A stretch of 32,009 bases of DNA from a virus, in the IMG/VR virus record IMGVR_UViG_3300049827_000166, positions 1-32,009 of that record. One strand, 5' to 3'. Of this stretch, positions 1-8,344 are shown in pieces. A program made the position numbers and the translations under genes. The notes under the pieces were generated by a model. That model was not told where the DNA came from, ran no database searches, and worked only from the letters and a program-made list of their open reading frames with translations. How positions within the stretch are numbered: position 1 is the first letter of the stretch; each line of letters opens with the position of its first letter.

Positions 1-11
1 GAGATACCCGC

Positions 12-1586
12 ATGACTCTCGCCCTGTCGCCCTCACAGAACCGCTCACGCCCGTCCAGGACGGCCGCTGCGGGGCGCAAGCGCAAGCCCGTGGAGTTGGT
101 GCCGTTCACGCTGCCCCACTTCCGTGCGTGGGCGTCGCAACTGACCTTCGACAGCGGCGAACCGGTCGTCATCGAGCCGTTCCAGGCCGACTTCCTTGCC
201 GATGTGTTCGCCGGCGTGCCCGAGGTCTGGTTCGTGGTGCCCGAGGAGAACGGGAAGACGACCATCGTGGCCCTGCTGGCCCTCTACCACGCCGAGTTCC
301 GGCCCCGAGCGTCCGTTCCGGTCGCTGCATCGTCGCGCGACCAGGCCGAGACGCTGTACCGGCAGGCCGAGGGGTTCGTCCTCCGCGACGGGTCGCCGCT
401 GCACCGCCCGATCTACTCCGAGATCCAGGCAGCGAAGGGCAAGACGAAGACGGACGTGCCCCGGTTCACGTGCCTCGAGGGCTACCGGCGCATCAACCAC
501 TACACGGGCGCCCGCATCCAGATCTTCGCGGCCGACGACGCGACCGGCGACGGCGTGATCCCCACACTCGCCATCCTCGACGAGCTGCACCGCCACCGCA
601 GCCTCGCGCTGTACCGGACGTGGGCGGGCAAGCTCCGCAAGCGGGGCGGGCAGATCGTCACGATCTCCACGGCGGGCGAGCCGGGCAGCGAGTTCGAGGT
701 CACCCGAGAGAAGATCCGGCGAGAGGCGGCCGAGGTCGTCCGGACCGGCTCGCACGTCAGGGCTGCTGGCGGCCGCGTCGTGCTCCACGAGTGGGCGCTG
801 CCCGAGAAGGTCGATCACGAGGACATGGCCGCCGTCAAGGCCGCCAACCCGTTCAGCGGGATCACCGTCGAGAGCCTGCGCGAGAAGTACTCCAGCCCGA
901 CGATGACGCTCCCGCACTGGCTGCGGCTCACCTGCAACCGCCCGACGCGCGCCGAGAACAGCGCGATCACGGAGACGGAGTGGGCGAAGCAGCGCACCGA
1001 CGAGCGCATCCCCGAGGGCGTCCCGGTCTATCTCGGGCTGGATGTTGCATGGAAATGGGATACGACGGCGGCCGTACCACTGTGGATGCGCGAGCCGACG
1101 TTCCGCCTCCTGGGCGCGGCCGAGGTGCTGACGCCACCGCGTGACGGCTCGTCGCTCGACCCGGCCAAGGTCGAGGCGATGCTGCTCGGTATCCATGCCC
1201 GGAACCCGATCCACACCGTCGTGATGGACATGAGCCGCGCCGAGCAGCTCGCGTCGTGGATCGAGGCCGAGATCGGTGCCGTGGTCATCGACCGCTCGCA
1301 GACGAACACGTTCGCCGTCCAGGACTTCGACAGGTTCATGGAGGCGCTGCGCAAGGGCTGGCTCTGGCACACCGGAGACGAGGCCCTGACCCGACACGCC
1401 CTCAACGCCATCGCGCGCGCACTGCCGCAGGGAGACACCCGGTTCGACCGGCCCTCGCAGACGCGCATGAGCGCCGAGCAGGACCGCCGAGTGATCGACG
1501 CCCTATCGGCCGCTTCGATGGTTCATTCGCTGGCTGCGGGGCCGGCACCCGACTCTGAACCGGAGGCCTTCGCAGCATGGGCATGA
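12..1586 (+). CDS. terL: Terminase large subunit (packaging ATPase and nuclease)
   Basis: A 524-residue protein of normal large-terminase length. It would drive DNA into the prohead and cut the concatemer. The ATPase half shows a Walker A-like PEENGKTT around residues 77-84, atypical in lacking the first glycine, as is common in phage terminases. Walker B is LAILDE, ending at D190-E191. The RNase H-like nuclease half has spaced acidic residues: D344 and D350 in LGLDVAWKWD, D406 in VVMDMS, and D496 near the C-terminus. The start is 11 nt from the window edge, so its upstream context is not visible. It overlaps the portal gene by 10 nt, the usual terminase-portal order. The small terminase subunit is not in the window. 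Confidence 0.96.
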   Translation: MTLALSPSQNRSRPSRTAAAGRKRKPVELVPFTLPHFRAWASQLTFDSGEPVVIEPFQADFLADVFAGVPEVWFVVPEENGKTTIVALLALYHAEFRPRASVPVAASSRDQAETLYRQAEGFVLRDGSPLHRPIYSEIQAAKGKTKTDVPRFTCLEGYRRINHYTGARIQIFAADDATGDGVIPTLAILDELHRHRSLALYRTWAGKLRKRGGQIVTISTAGEPGSEFEVTREKIRREAAEVVRTGSHVRAAGGRVVLHEWALPEKVDHEDMAAVKAANPFSGITVESLREKYSSPTMTLPHWLRLTCNRPTRAENSAITETEWAKQRTDERIPEGVPVYLGLDVAWKWDTTAAVPLWMREPTFRLLGAAEVLTPPRDGSSLDPAKVEAMLLGIHARNPIHTVVMDMSRAEQLASWIEAEIGAVVIDRSQTNTFAVQDFDRFMEALRKGWLWHTGDEALTRHALNAIARALPQGDTRFDRPSQTRMSAEQDRRVIDALSAASMVHSLAAGPAPDSEPEAFAAWA

Positions 1587-3166
1587 TCGACCGCCTCCGC
1601 ACGCTCTTCTCCCCCGTCCCCGTCGAGGAGCGGGACTACTGGCCGTACGTCAACTTCGGCGGCAACACCTACCCGGTTCCGTTCCTCAACCAGACGCTCC
1701 AGGGCACCAAGGAGGAGATCGGCTCGGACTTCCTCGGCCTCGGCAACGGCGCGCTCAAGGCCAATCCCGTCGTGTACGCCTGTATGCAGGCCCGCTCGTC
1801 GCTGTTCAGCGAGGCCCGGTTCATGTACCGGCAGGTCCGCAGCGGGACGCCGGGCGAGCTGTTCTCCAAGCCCGAGCTGGAGATCCTGCGCCACCCTTGG
1901 CCGGGCGGCACGACGGGCGACCTGCTGGCGCGGACGATGCAGGACGCCGACCTCGCTGGCAACGCCTTCTGGGTCCGCAAGCCGGGCCGCCTCGTGCGCC
2001 TGCGCCCCGACTGGGTGACGTTCATCCACGGCTCGTACAACGAACCGCAGATGGATATGTGGGACCCGGACGCCGAGCTGCTGGGCTACGCCTACCAGCC
2101 GGGCGGCCCCGGCAACGGCGACCCCGTGTTCTACCAGGCGACCGAGGTCGCACACTTCGCCCCGATGCCCGACCCGATCGCGCCGGCTCGCGGCATGTCC
2201 TGGCTCACGCCCCTCATCCGCGAGGTGACCGCGGACAGCCAGATGACGACGTTCAAGAACGCCTACCTCGTCAACGGCGCCACGCCCAACCTCGTCCTGA
2301 CGGGTGTGCCCGGTTCCTCGCAGGAGGCGTTCAAGGAGTGGGTGGCGGCCTTTGAGAAGGGCCACAAGGGCGTGGCCAACTCGTTCAAGTCCCTGTACCT
2401 GACGGCCACGATGGACGCCAAGGTCATCGGCTCGAACATGGGCAACGCGGGCCTCGACTTCAAGGCCGTGCAGGGGCTCGGTGAGACGCGCATCGCCGCC
2501 GCGGCTGGCGTGCCGGCAGCCGTTGTCGGCATCTCCGAAGGCCTGGCCGGATCGTCGCTCAACGCGGGCAACTTCGCCGCGTCCATGCGCCGCTTCGCCG
2601 ACCTGACGATGCGCCCCGCCTGGCGTAACGCCTGCGGCTCGTTCGAGCGGATCGTGGCCGTCCCCGGCGACGCCGAGCTCTGGTATGACGACCGCGACAT
2701 CCCCGCGCTCAAGGACGACATCAAGGACTACGCCGAGGTTCAGAGCCTCCAGGCGCAGGCCGTGCGCGGGTACGTCGATGCCGGGTTCGAGCCGGATGCC
2801 GTGATCGACGCTATCAACGCGGGCGACCTGAAGCGGCTCATCGGCAAGCACACCGGCCTCTACTCCGTCCAGCTCCAGCCGCCGATGCCCGAGCAGCCGG
2901 AGCCTGAGCCTGCGCCAGAGGACACGACCGAGGACGACACCGAGGACGTCGCGGAGGAGCAGCCCGCCCGGGACCTCGCATTCGAGGCCCTGTCCGTGAT
3001 GCGCACGATGGCCGAGCGGGAGCAGCCGGTGCCGGTCATCAACAACTACGTGACGATGCCTGAGCCGCCACCCGTTCCCGATCCGCCCGAGGTCCGAGAC
3101 ACGGTGACCGACCTGCAGTACGACGACCTCGGCCGCATCGTCCGCATCAGCGAGGTGCCGGTGTGA
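1577..3166 (+). CDS. Portal protein, HK97-type
   Basis: A 529-residue protein directly after the terminase, of the expected size and position for the dodecameric portal through which DNA enters and leaves the head. Recognisable portal features are the N-terminal ANPVVYACMQARSSLFSEA helix region, the ILRHPWPGGTTGDLL segment, the AGNAFWV strand, and the AGVPAAVVGISEGLAGSSLN region followed by a long helical crown. The last 90 residues are Pro/Glu/Asp-rich (PEQPEPEPAPEDTTEDDTED), then a short tail ending in [15 protein letters not shown]. That tail resembles the C-terminus of the next gene. The stop overlaps the next GTG start by 4 nt. Confidence 0.95.
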   Translation: MGMIDRLRTLFSPVPVEERDYWPYVNFGGNTYPVPFLNQTLQGTKEEIGSDFLGLGNGALKANPVVYACMQARSSLFSEARFMYRQVRSGTPGELFSKPELEILRHPWPGGTTGDLLARTMQDADLAGNAFWVRKPGRLVRLRPDWVTFIHGSYNEPQMDMWDPDAELLGYAYQPGGPGNGDPVFYQATEVAHFAPMPDPIAPARGMSWLTPLIREVTADSQMTTFKNAYLVNGATPNLVLTGVPGSSQEAFKEWVAAFEKGHKGVANSFKSLYLTATMDAKVIGSNMGNAGLDFKAVQGLGETRIAAAAGVPAAVVGISEGLAGSSLNAGNFAASMRRFADLTMRPAWRNACGSFERIVAVPGDAELWYDDRDIPALKDDIKDYAEVQSLQAQAVRGYVDAGFEPDAVIDAINAGDLKRLIGKHTGLYSVQLQPPMPEQPEPEPAPEDTTEDDTEDVAEEQPARDLAFEALSVMRTMAEREQPVPVINNYVTMPEPPPVPDPPEVRDTVTDLQYDDLGRIVRISEVPV

Positions 3167-3549
3167 GCGCTCGGGACGAAGCCCTCCGGGCGGCGCTCGC
3201 GGCCACGCCGCGGGCTGGTATCGCCATCGACCCGGCTGACGTCCTCGCCACAATCCGCGGCCCTCAGGGTCCTCAGGGGCCGCAGGGCGATCGTGGGCCC
3301 GAGGGCCAGCAGGGAGAGCCGGGCCCGAAGGGCGAGCCCGGACCGCAGGGGCCGCGTGGCGCACAGGGCATCCCCGGCACGCCCGGCCCGGCAGGGATGG
3401 GCGCGCCGATCGTTCTGCGGGCAGCCATCGTCCGCGATGCCGGCGGCTACATCAAGGAGATCCGCCAGGAGTTCTCTGACGGCTCGATGGTCACTCAGAC
3501 GGTGCGGCGCGACTCGGCCGGCCGCGTAACGCAGATCGTAAGGAGCTGA
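3163..3549 (+). CDS. Collagen-like virion protein
   Basis: A 128-residue protein starting at GTG in a GTGA overlap with the portal stop. Residues 33-75 are an almost uninterrupted run of Gly-X-Y triplets (about 14, for example [16 protein letters not shown] and [16 protein letters not shown]), the signature of a collagen-like triple helix. A 47-residue C-terminal part follows that could trimerise or anchor it. Collagen-like repeats are known in phage fibres and head decorations. Its place beside the portal suggests a head or neck fibre, which is inference. The C-terminal [12 protein letters not shown] echoes the DDLGRIVRIS ending of the portal. Confidence 0.8.
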   Translation: MSARDEALRAALAATPRAGIAIDPADVLATIRGPQGPQGPQGDRGPEGQQGEPGPKGEPGPQGPRGAQGIPGTPGPAGMGAPIVLRAAIVRDAGGYIKEIRQEFSDGSMVTQTVRRDSAGRVTQIVRS

Positions 3550-3550
3550 T

Positions 3551-3994
3551 ATGGCCGCTGACCCCTGGGCGCTGACCAACGGTGCCGCCAAACTCATCGC
3601 GGACGGCTCGATCCCGATCGACTCAGGATCGTTCAAGTGCGCGCTGTACACCGTGTGGAACCAGATCACCGCGGCCTCGACCGTGTACGCCGCGACCAAC
3701 GAGGTCGGCACGACGAACACGGGCTACACCACGGGCGGCGCCGCGGTCGACCTCGTGTCCACGACCGTCACCACGAACGATGTCGGGATCACGCAGGCGG
3801 CGGTCATCGAGTGGACGGCTGGCAGTGCGAACCTCGTGGCACAGCAGGCCGTCATCTACTACGACGGCGCGACGAAGTACATCCTGTGCTACGCCGCGCT
3901 CGACACGGGCCACGGCAACGTCACCGCCACCAGCGGTAACAAGCTCCAGATCGGCGGTACCTCCGCCGCCGTCATCAACATCACCGTGACCTGA
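3551..3994 (+). CDS. Virion-associated structural protein (hypothetical)
   Basis: A 147-residue protein preceded by a good AAGGAG Shine-Dalgarno site 5 nt before the ATG. It is rich in Thr, Ala, Val and Gly with alternating short strands, so mainly beta structure. It opens MAADPWALTNGAAKLIADG and has a FKCALYTVWNQ segment, resembling a recurrent group of small phage structural proteins that carry a similar FKxALY strand near the N-terminus. The exact role is not known. Its place in the portal-to-capsid cassette suggests a decoration or fibre-type component. There is no signal peptide or membrane segment. Confidence 0.6.
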   Translation: MAADPWALTNGAAKLIADGSIPIDSGSFKCALYTVWNQITAASTVYAATNEVGTTNTGYTTGGAAVDLVSTTVTTNDVGITQAAVIEWTAGSANLVAQQAVIYYDGATKYILCYAALDTGHGNVTATSGNKLQIGGTSAAVINITVT

Positions 3995-3998
3995 TCCG

Positions 3999-4376
3999 AT
4001 GGCTGACAACATCGCCATCACGGCGGGCTCCGGCACCACGGTCGGCACGGACGAGCGGACCATCAACTCGGTGGCCGTCCAGGTCCAACGCGTCGACGAG
4101 CAGGGCGGGACGGGCTGGGTCACGGGCCAGTCGGCAGTGACGGCCTCGGCGGCCACGCTCATCGCCGCCCGCGAGACGCGTAAGTACGCCACGATCCTCA
4201 ACGGCTGCAACGTGACGATCTACGTCGGGCCGGCCACCGTCACGACGGCCAACGGCTTCGCGCTCGCGCCGGGTGCCGCGCTCACCGTCCCGACCACCGT
4301 CCTCATCCAGCAGATCGCCGCCTCGATCACGGGCCTCACGGGCACGACGTACTACCAGGAGGTGTACGACGCGTGA
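3999..4376 (+). CDS. Small beta-rich virion protein (hypothetical)
   Basis: A 125-residue protein with no catalytic motif. It is a sequence of short Thr/Val/Ala strands (QSAVTASAATLIAARETRKYATILNGCNVTIYVGPATVTTANGFAL). The ARETRKYATILNG...VTIYVGP...LAPGAALTV pattern matches a widespread class of small phage structural proteins with a single compact beta-sandwich, often next to head or fibre genes. I infer a virion decoration or adaptor role. The start ATG lies 4 nt after the previous stop, and the stop overlaps the next start. Confidence 0.55.
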   Translation: MADNIAITAGSGTTVGTDERTINSVAVQVQRVDEQGGTGWVTGQSAVTASAATLIAARETRKYATILNGCNVTIYVGPATVTTANGFALAPGAALTVPTTVLIQQIAASITGLTGTTYYQEVYDA

Positions 4377-4912
4377 TGACCTATGACGAAGCGATCCAAG
4401 CGCTGCACACGCCCAACGTCATCAGCACCGCCAGCCGGTGCGCGGGATCGTGGTGCCTCGTGGCCGCGGGCGCGTCGTATGCCTCCGCGACCTCCGTCAC
4501 CACGACCGCGGTGTTCGTCCCGTTCTACGTCACCGAGGCGTACACCTGGACGCGCGGCTACGTGTCCAACGGCTCGGGCACGATGACCGGCAACGTGGAT
4601 ATCGGCGTCTATGACGAGGCCGGGACGCGTCTGGCGTCCACCGGCAACACCGCGCTCGCGGGCGTCTCGGCGGTGCAGGTCATCGCGTTCACGGCGTCGG
4701 TCGTGCTCAACCCCGGCAAGTACTACATGGCGATCAGCTACAGCGCGGGCACGGCCAACAACGTGGTCGCCATCGCCAACACCGTGACCTTCGGGCGCTA
4801 CGCCGGGCTGTACCGGCAGACCAGTGCCAACCCGCTCCCGGCCACGGCCACCTTCGCGACGTGGGCCAGCCAGGTCCTGCCGGCCTTCGGCATCAGCCAG
4901 TACGGCTTCTGA
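4376..4912 (+). CDS. Virion surface protein, first of two tandem paralogues
   Basis: A 178-residue protein starting at ATG 4376; a GTG in the same frame at 4373 is the alternative. The predicted fold is all beta: FVPFYVTEAYTWTRGYV, VDIGVYDEAGTRLASTG, and LNPGKYYMAISYS. This is the pattern of jelly-roll or carbohydrate-binding-like modules on phage surfaces. The gene just downstream shows the same order of elements (FVPFY, a strand ending in DIGI, a GKYY/DEYF turn), so the pair most likely arose by tandem duplication. Function is inferred as a head decoration or host-surface adhesin. Confidence 0.6.
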   Translation: MTYDEAIQALHTPNVISTASRCAGSWCLVAAGASYASATSVTTTAVFVPFYVTEAYTWTRGYVSNGSGTMTGNVDIGVYDEAGTRLASTGNTALAGVSAVQVIAFTASVVLNPGKYYMAISYSAGTANNVVAIANTVTFGRYAGLYRQTSANPLPATATFATWASQVLPAFGISQYGF

Positions 4913-5445
4913 TGAGCTACGCCGCCGCCGACTTCGGCCCCTACCACCTGCCGATCATCACGACGCTCGCGATGGAGTCCATCGGCGACGTGCTGGCGAA
5001 CGTCCGCAGCGCTCCCGCGAGCACCGCGTGGGGCACCGCCAACATGGTCCGCTTCGTACCGTTCTACATCACCCGGACGGTCACGGTCGTCAAGCTGCTG
5101 ACGTACAACGGCGCGACGGCGGCGGGTGCCAGCGACATCGGCATCTTCACCAAGACGGGCGTCCGCATCGTGGCCGGTGCCAACCCGGCGCAGTCGGGCA
5201 CCTCGACGTGGCAGGAGTACAACATCACGGACACGGCGCTGGTGCCGGACGAGTACTTCCTCGGCCTCAAGAACGACGGCACCACGGGCACCTACTTCTC
5301 GGTCGCGTCCCTGCCGTGGGGCAAGCTCGCGGGTGTCTGCTCCGCAGCCGGCGCCGCGGGCGGTCTCGCGAGCTCGTACACCCTCGCCACCCTGGACGCC
5401 GCGGTGATCCCGGTCGTCGCCATGGCGCTGCGCGTGACCATCTGA
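4912..5445 (+). CDS. Virion surface protein, second tandem paralogue
   Basis: A 177-residue protein starting in a TGATG overlap with its paralogue. Shared elements in the same order include FVPFYITRTVTV (versus FVPFYVTEAYTW), ASDIGIFTKTGVRIVAG (versus VDIGVYDEAGTRLASTG), and VPDEYFLGLKNDG (versus LNPGKYYMAISYS). The divergence is large, so the duplication is old, or both copies were acquired. It has no enzyme motif. It probably occupies a related position on the virion. The stop is followed 2 nt later by the next ATG. Confidence 0.6.
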   Translation: MSYAAADFGPYHLPIITTLAMESIGDVLANVRSAPASTAWGTANMVRFVPFYITRTVTVVKLLTYNGATAAGASDIGIFTKTGVRIVAGANPAQSGTSTWQEYNITDTALVPDEYFLGLKNDGTTGTYFSVASLPWGKLAGVCSAAGAAGGLASSYTLATLDAAVIPVVAMALRVTI

Positions 5446-5446
5446 T

Positions 5447-6157
5447 ATGAGCGTGCTGCTGCTCTACGGCGGATCGCTGGACATCCTCGTCCAGCCAGCG
5501 GCAGCAGCCGTCACCATCGCGGGCGCGACGCCTGCCGTCGTCGCCCAGAACTACATCCTCGTCCAGCCGGCGGCGGCTACGGTCGCCATCGCGGGAGCGA
5601 CGCCCGCCGTCGGCACGCCGGTCAGCATCGCACCGAGCGCCGCGGCGGTCATGATCGGCACCGCAACGCCCGCCATCGTCGCCCAGAACTGGCCCAAGGC
5701 CCTGCCAGCGGCAGCGGCCGTCGCTATCACCACGGCCACGCCAGCCATCGTGGCACAGAACTGGCCGAAGGCGCTGCCAGCCGCAGCCGCCGTCACGATC
5801 GCGGGTGCGACCCCGACGATCACGACGAACGTCCTGGTCTTGCCGTCCGCAGCGGCCATCACCATCGCAGGTGCTACCCCGACGATCACCAGCTGGGTGC
5901 TCACCCAGCCCGCCGCCGCGGCGATGTCGATTGCGGGTGTCGCCCCGACCATCACCGTCGAGGCGAACGTCTACATCACGCCCGAAGCGGTCGGACTGAC
6001 GATCACGGGCGCGGTGCCGCTGGTGGACGACGGCGAGGAGCTGGTCCAGCTGGTGCAGTACGGCCACGGCCCCCGGCGCCAGCCATTCGTCCGACCGTTC
6101 GTCGTGGACGTGTTCACCGACGACGAGGAAGTCCTGCTGATGCTCTATGCCGCATGA
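5447..6157 (+). CDS. Tandem-repeat beta protein, about eight 22-24-residue repeats
   Basis: A 236-residue protein whose residues 14-195 are about eight imperfect tandem repeats. The consensus is roughly LPAAAAVTIAGATPAIVAQN with a short variable linker (NYIL, GTPVS, NWPKA, TNVLV, SWVLT, EANVY). Each repeat would form two short beta strands joined at the conserved T/A-P turn, suggesting an extended beta-solenoid or a string of small domains. The C-terminal 40 residues are different and acidic (DDGEELVQLV; VDVFTDDEEVLLMLYAA) and may be the attachment part. Function unknown. It lies directly before the protease-capsid gene and overlaps a possible early start of it, which suggests virion association. 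Confidence 0.65.
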   Translation: MSVLLLYGGSLDILVQPAAAAVTIAGATPAVVAQNYILVQPAAATVAIAGATPAVGTPVSIAPSAAAVMIGTATPAIVAQNWPKALPAAAAVAITTATPAIVAQNWPKALPAAAAVTIAGATPTITTNVLVLPSAAAITIAGATPTITSWVLTQPAAAAMSIAGVAPTITVEANVYITPEAVGLTITGAVPLVDDGEELVQLVQYGHGPRRQPFVRPFVVDVFTDDEEVLLMLYAA

Positions 6158-6167
6158 GGTGTCCCCG

Positions 6168-8288
6168 ATGACCGATCCGCAGCACCCGCCCGCCGACGGA
6201 TGGCGCGGGCTCGCTTGGCCGTCCGAGTACCGGGCCGAGGGCGACAAGCCGCCCAAGCTCGTCGGGCACTTCGCCCGCTTCGGCGTGTTCAATGAGATCG
6301 ACTCCGTGATCGAGGGCCGGTTCCTCGAGCGCATCGAGCCGGGCGCCTTCCGCAAGACGTTCGCCGAGAACCGCGACCGCATCCGGCTGCTGTTCCAGCA
6401 CGGCCGCGACCAGACGGTCGGCGAGCAGCCGATCGGCAAGATCACCGAGCTGCGGAGCGACAAGGCTGGCCCCTACTACGAGGCCGAGCTGTTCCCGAGC
6501 GTGCCGCCCCTCGTCATGGACGGCTTGCGCGCCGGCGCCTACGGCGTGTCCTACCGCTTCAGCGTTGTGACCGAGGACTGGAACCCCAAGCCTGCGCGAA
6601 GCCCGGAGAACCCCAAGGGCCTCCCCGAGCGAACGATCCGCGAGGCCAAGGTCTACGAGTTCGGCCCCGTCACCTTTCCCGCCGACGCGGGTGCGGACAT
6701 CGCCGTCCGGTCCCTCACCGACCAGATGACACCCCCACCGGAGGCACCCACCGACGAGGCCGCGGAGACGCACCTCGAGCCAGTGGGCCGCGATGAGCCG
6801 GAGCCCATCGAAGCACCCGTCAAGGAGAACCGCACCGTGGAATACGTCACCCGCGAGGAGAAGGCCTCCCGCGCAACCGAGCTGAAGGAGTCGCTCCGGG
6901 CGCTCGCCGTCGAGCATCCGGGCGTCCTCCCGGCCGATGCACAGTCCCGCTGGGACAACGAGAGCGCCGAGCTCGAGACGCTCGAGCGCGACATCGCCGC
7001 GTGGGACAGCCGGCAGGCCCGCCTCGCCGCCTACGCCAACGACCCCGCCAAGGTGGAGCCCGTGTACCAGCCGGTCGCGTCCTTCACCCGCAAGACCGAA
7101 GAGGACATCTACGACGTGTCCTCGATCTACCGCAGCGCGGGCACTCCCGAGCAGCGGAACCAGAAGCTCCGCGACAACGCGATGCGCGCCGCCGAGCAGC
7201 TCCGGGTCCCCGGCGACCGCTACGACCAGGATGCGTCCCGCCAGCGGCTCACCGAGCTGCTCGACTACCGCGACTCCGACAACAAGGAGCTCGCCCGCCT
7301 CGTGCTCGGGACCAATAGCCCGCAGTACCGCGAGGCGTTCAACCGCTACGTCGCCTCCGGCGGCAACGAGCGCGGCACGGCCCTCGCGGTCGGCGTCGAC
7401 GCCACAGGCGGCTACTCCGTCCCGGTGGCGTTCGATCCGACCATCGTGGCGATCGGCGCTCACACCGCCGTCAACCCCTACCGGGCATCCTGCCGCATCG
7501 AGACGATCGTCGGCACGGACACCTGGCAGGCCCTCACCGCCACGGCCATCACGGCCGCGTGGGCATCGGAGGCCGCGGCGGCCGACGAGCAGGGCCCGAC
7601 GTTCGCCCGGCCCGAGTTCGTCGCCAAGCGGGCGCACGCCTTCGTCACCGCCTCGTACGAGATGGTGCAGGACCGCCCGAGCCTGCCGTCTGACCTCGGC
7701 GTCCTGTTCGGCGAGGCCAAGGACAACCTCGAGGAGAACTCCTTCACCCTCGGCGTCGGGACCACGGTCTATCCGCAGGGCATCGGCCTCAAGGACGCCT
7801 TCACCCGCGTCGACTCCATCACCAACGACACCTTCGCCGTCGGCGACGTGTACGCCGTAGCGGCGGCGCTCCCGATCCGCGAGCGGATGAACGCCGCGTG
7901 GTACCTGAGCCGGGCAGCCATCATGGCGATCCAGGCGCTGGAAACCACGGGCGGCCAGCTCTTCAGCGGCGTCAACTACGCCGCGACCCCGCCGCCGGCC
8001 ACCCGCGCCAACGGCAACACCGGGCTCACCCTCCTCGGTTTCCCGGTGTACGAGACGCCCTCGATGACCTGGACCCCGACCGTCGACGACTCGACGTGGG
8101 GCGTCCTGATGAACCCCCGCAACTATGTGATCCTCGATCGCGTGGGCATGAGCATCAAGGTCATTCCGGACATGCTCAACGGGGCGACCCCGAGCTTCCC
8201 GACCGGCGAGGTCGGCATCTACTGCTTCTGGAGGGGCACCGCGCGCGTCCTGTACGCGAACGGCGGCCGCCAGGGCGCCATCCAGTAG
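6168..8288 (+). CDS. Prohead protease fused to HK97-fold major capsid protein
   Basis: A single 706-residue reading frame. Residues 25-185 look like an S78-type prohead protease: LVGHFARFGVFNEI, a His in LLFQHGRD (H78), a Ser in AYGVSYRFSV (S128) and an acidic residue in REAKVYEFGPVTFPAD. Residues 190-400 are a charged linker/coiled-coil region, like the scaffolding delta domain. From about residue 405 (TALAVGVDATGGYSVPVAF) comes an HK97-fold capsid domain with a typical C-terminus. The protease would release the mature capsid after assembly. I chose ATG 6168 because GAGGTG sits 6 nt upstream; an in-frame ATG at 6147 adds 7 residues. Protease and capsid are usually separate genes, and no separate capsid gene is present. 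Confidence 0.93.
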   Translation: MTDPQHPPADGWRGLAWPSEYRAEGDKPPKLVGHFARFGVFNEIDSVIEGRFLERIEPGAFRKTFAENRDRIRLLFQHGRDQTVGEQPIGKITELRSDKAGPYYEAELFPSVPPLVMDGLRAGAYGVSYRFSVVTEDWNPKPARSPENPKGLPERTIREAKVYEFGPVTFPADAGADIAVRSLTDQMTPPPEAPTDEAAETHLEPVGRDEPEPIEAPVKENRTVEYVTREEKASRATELKESLRALAVEHPGVLPADAQSRWDNESAELETLERDIAAWDSRQARLAAYANDPAKVEPVYQPVASFTRKTEEDIYDVSSIYRSAGTPEQRNQKLRDNAMRAAEQLRVPGDRYDQDASRQRLTELLDYRDSDNKELARLVLGTNSPQYREAFNRYVASGGNERGTALAVGVDATGGYSVPVAFDPTIVAIGAHTAVNPYRASCRIETIVGTDTWQALTATAITAAWASEAAAADEQGPTFARPEFVAKRAHAFVTASYEMVQDRPSLPSDLGVLFGEAKDNLEENSFTLGVGTTVYPQGIGLKDAFTRVDSITNDTFAVGDVYAVAAALPIRERMNAAWYLSRAAIMAIQALETTGGQLFSGVNYAATPPPATRANGNTGLTLLGFPVYETPSMTWTPTVDDSTWGVLMNPRNYVILDRVGMSIKVIPDMLNGATPSFPTGEVGIYCFWRGTARVLYANGGRQGAIQ

Positions 8289-8294
8289 TCCACC

Positions 8295-8326
8295 AGCGGG
8301 GCCGGGTGCTCTCTCCCGGCCCCGCT
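8295..8326 (+). promoter_or_regulatory. Strong hairpin after the capsid gene
   Basis: A perfect 12-bp inverted repeat (AGCGGGGCCGGG / CCCGGCCCCGCT) with an 8-nt loop starts 7 nt after the capsid stop. No T-run follows, so it is not a classic intrinsic terminator. It could protect the 3' end of capsid mRNA, be a processing site, or partly terminate transcription so that capsid is made in excess over downstream genes. The next gene's AAGGAG site lies just beyond. Confidence 0.7.
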
Positions 8327-8344
8327 ACCACCAAGGAGCACCGC

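Noticed and set aside
1523-3364. 613-codon ORF on the - strand, opposite portal
   Set aside because: Arg/Gly/Ala/His-rich with no recognisable domain; antisense open frames are expected opposite highly GC-biased coding DNA, and the + strand product is a clear portal.
5267-6463. 398-codon - strand ORF with Arg/Asp/Gly-rich repeats
   Set aside because: The repetition mirrors the repeat protein on the + strand; no start context or domain supports it.
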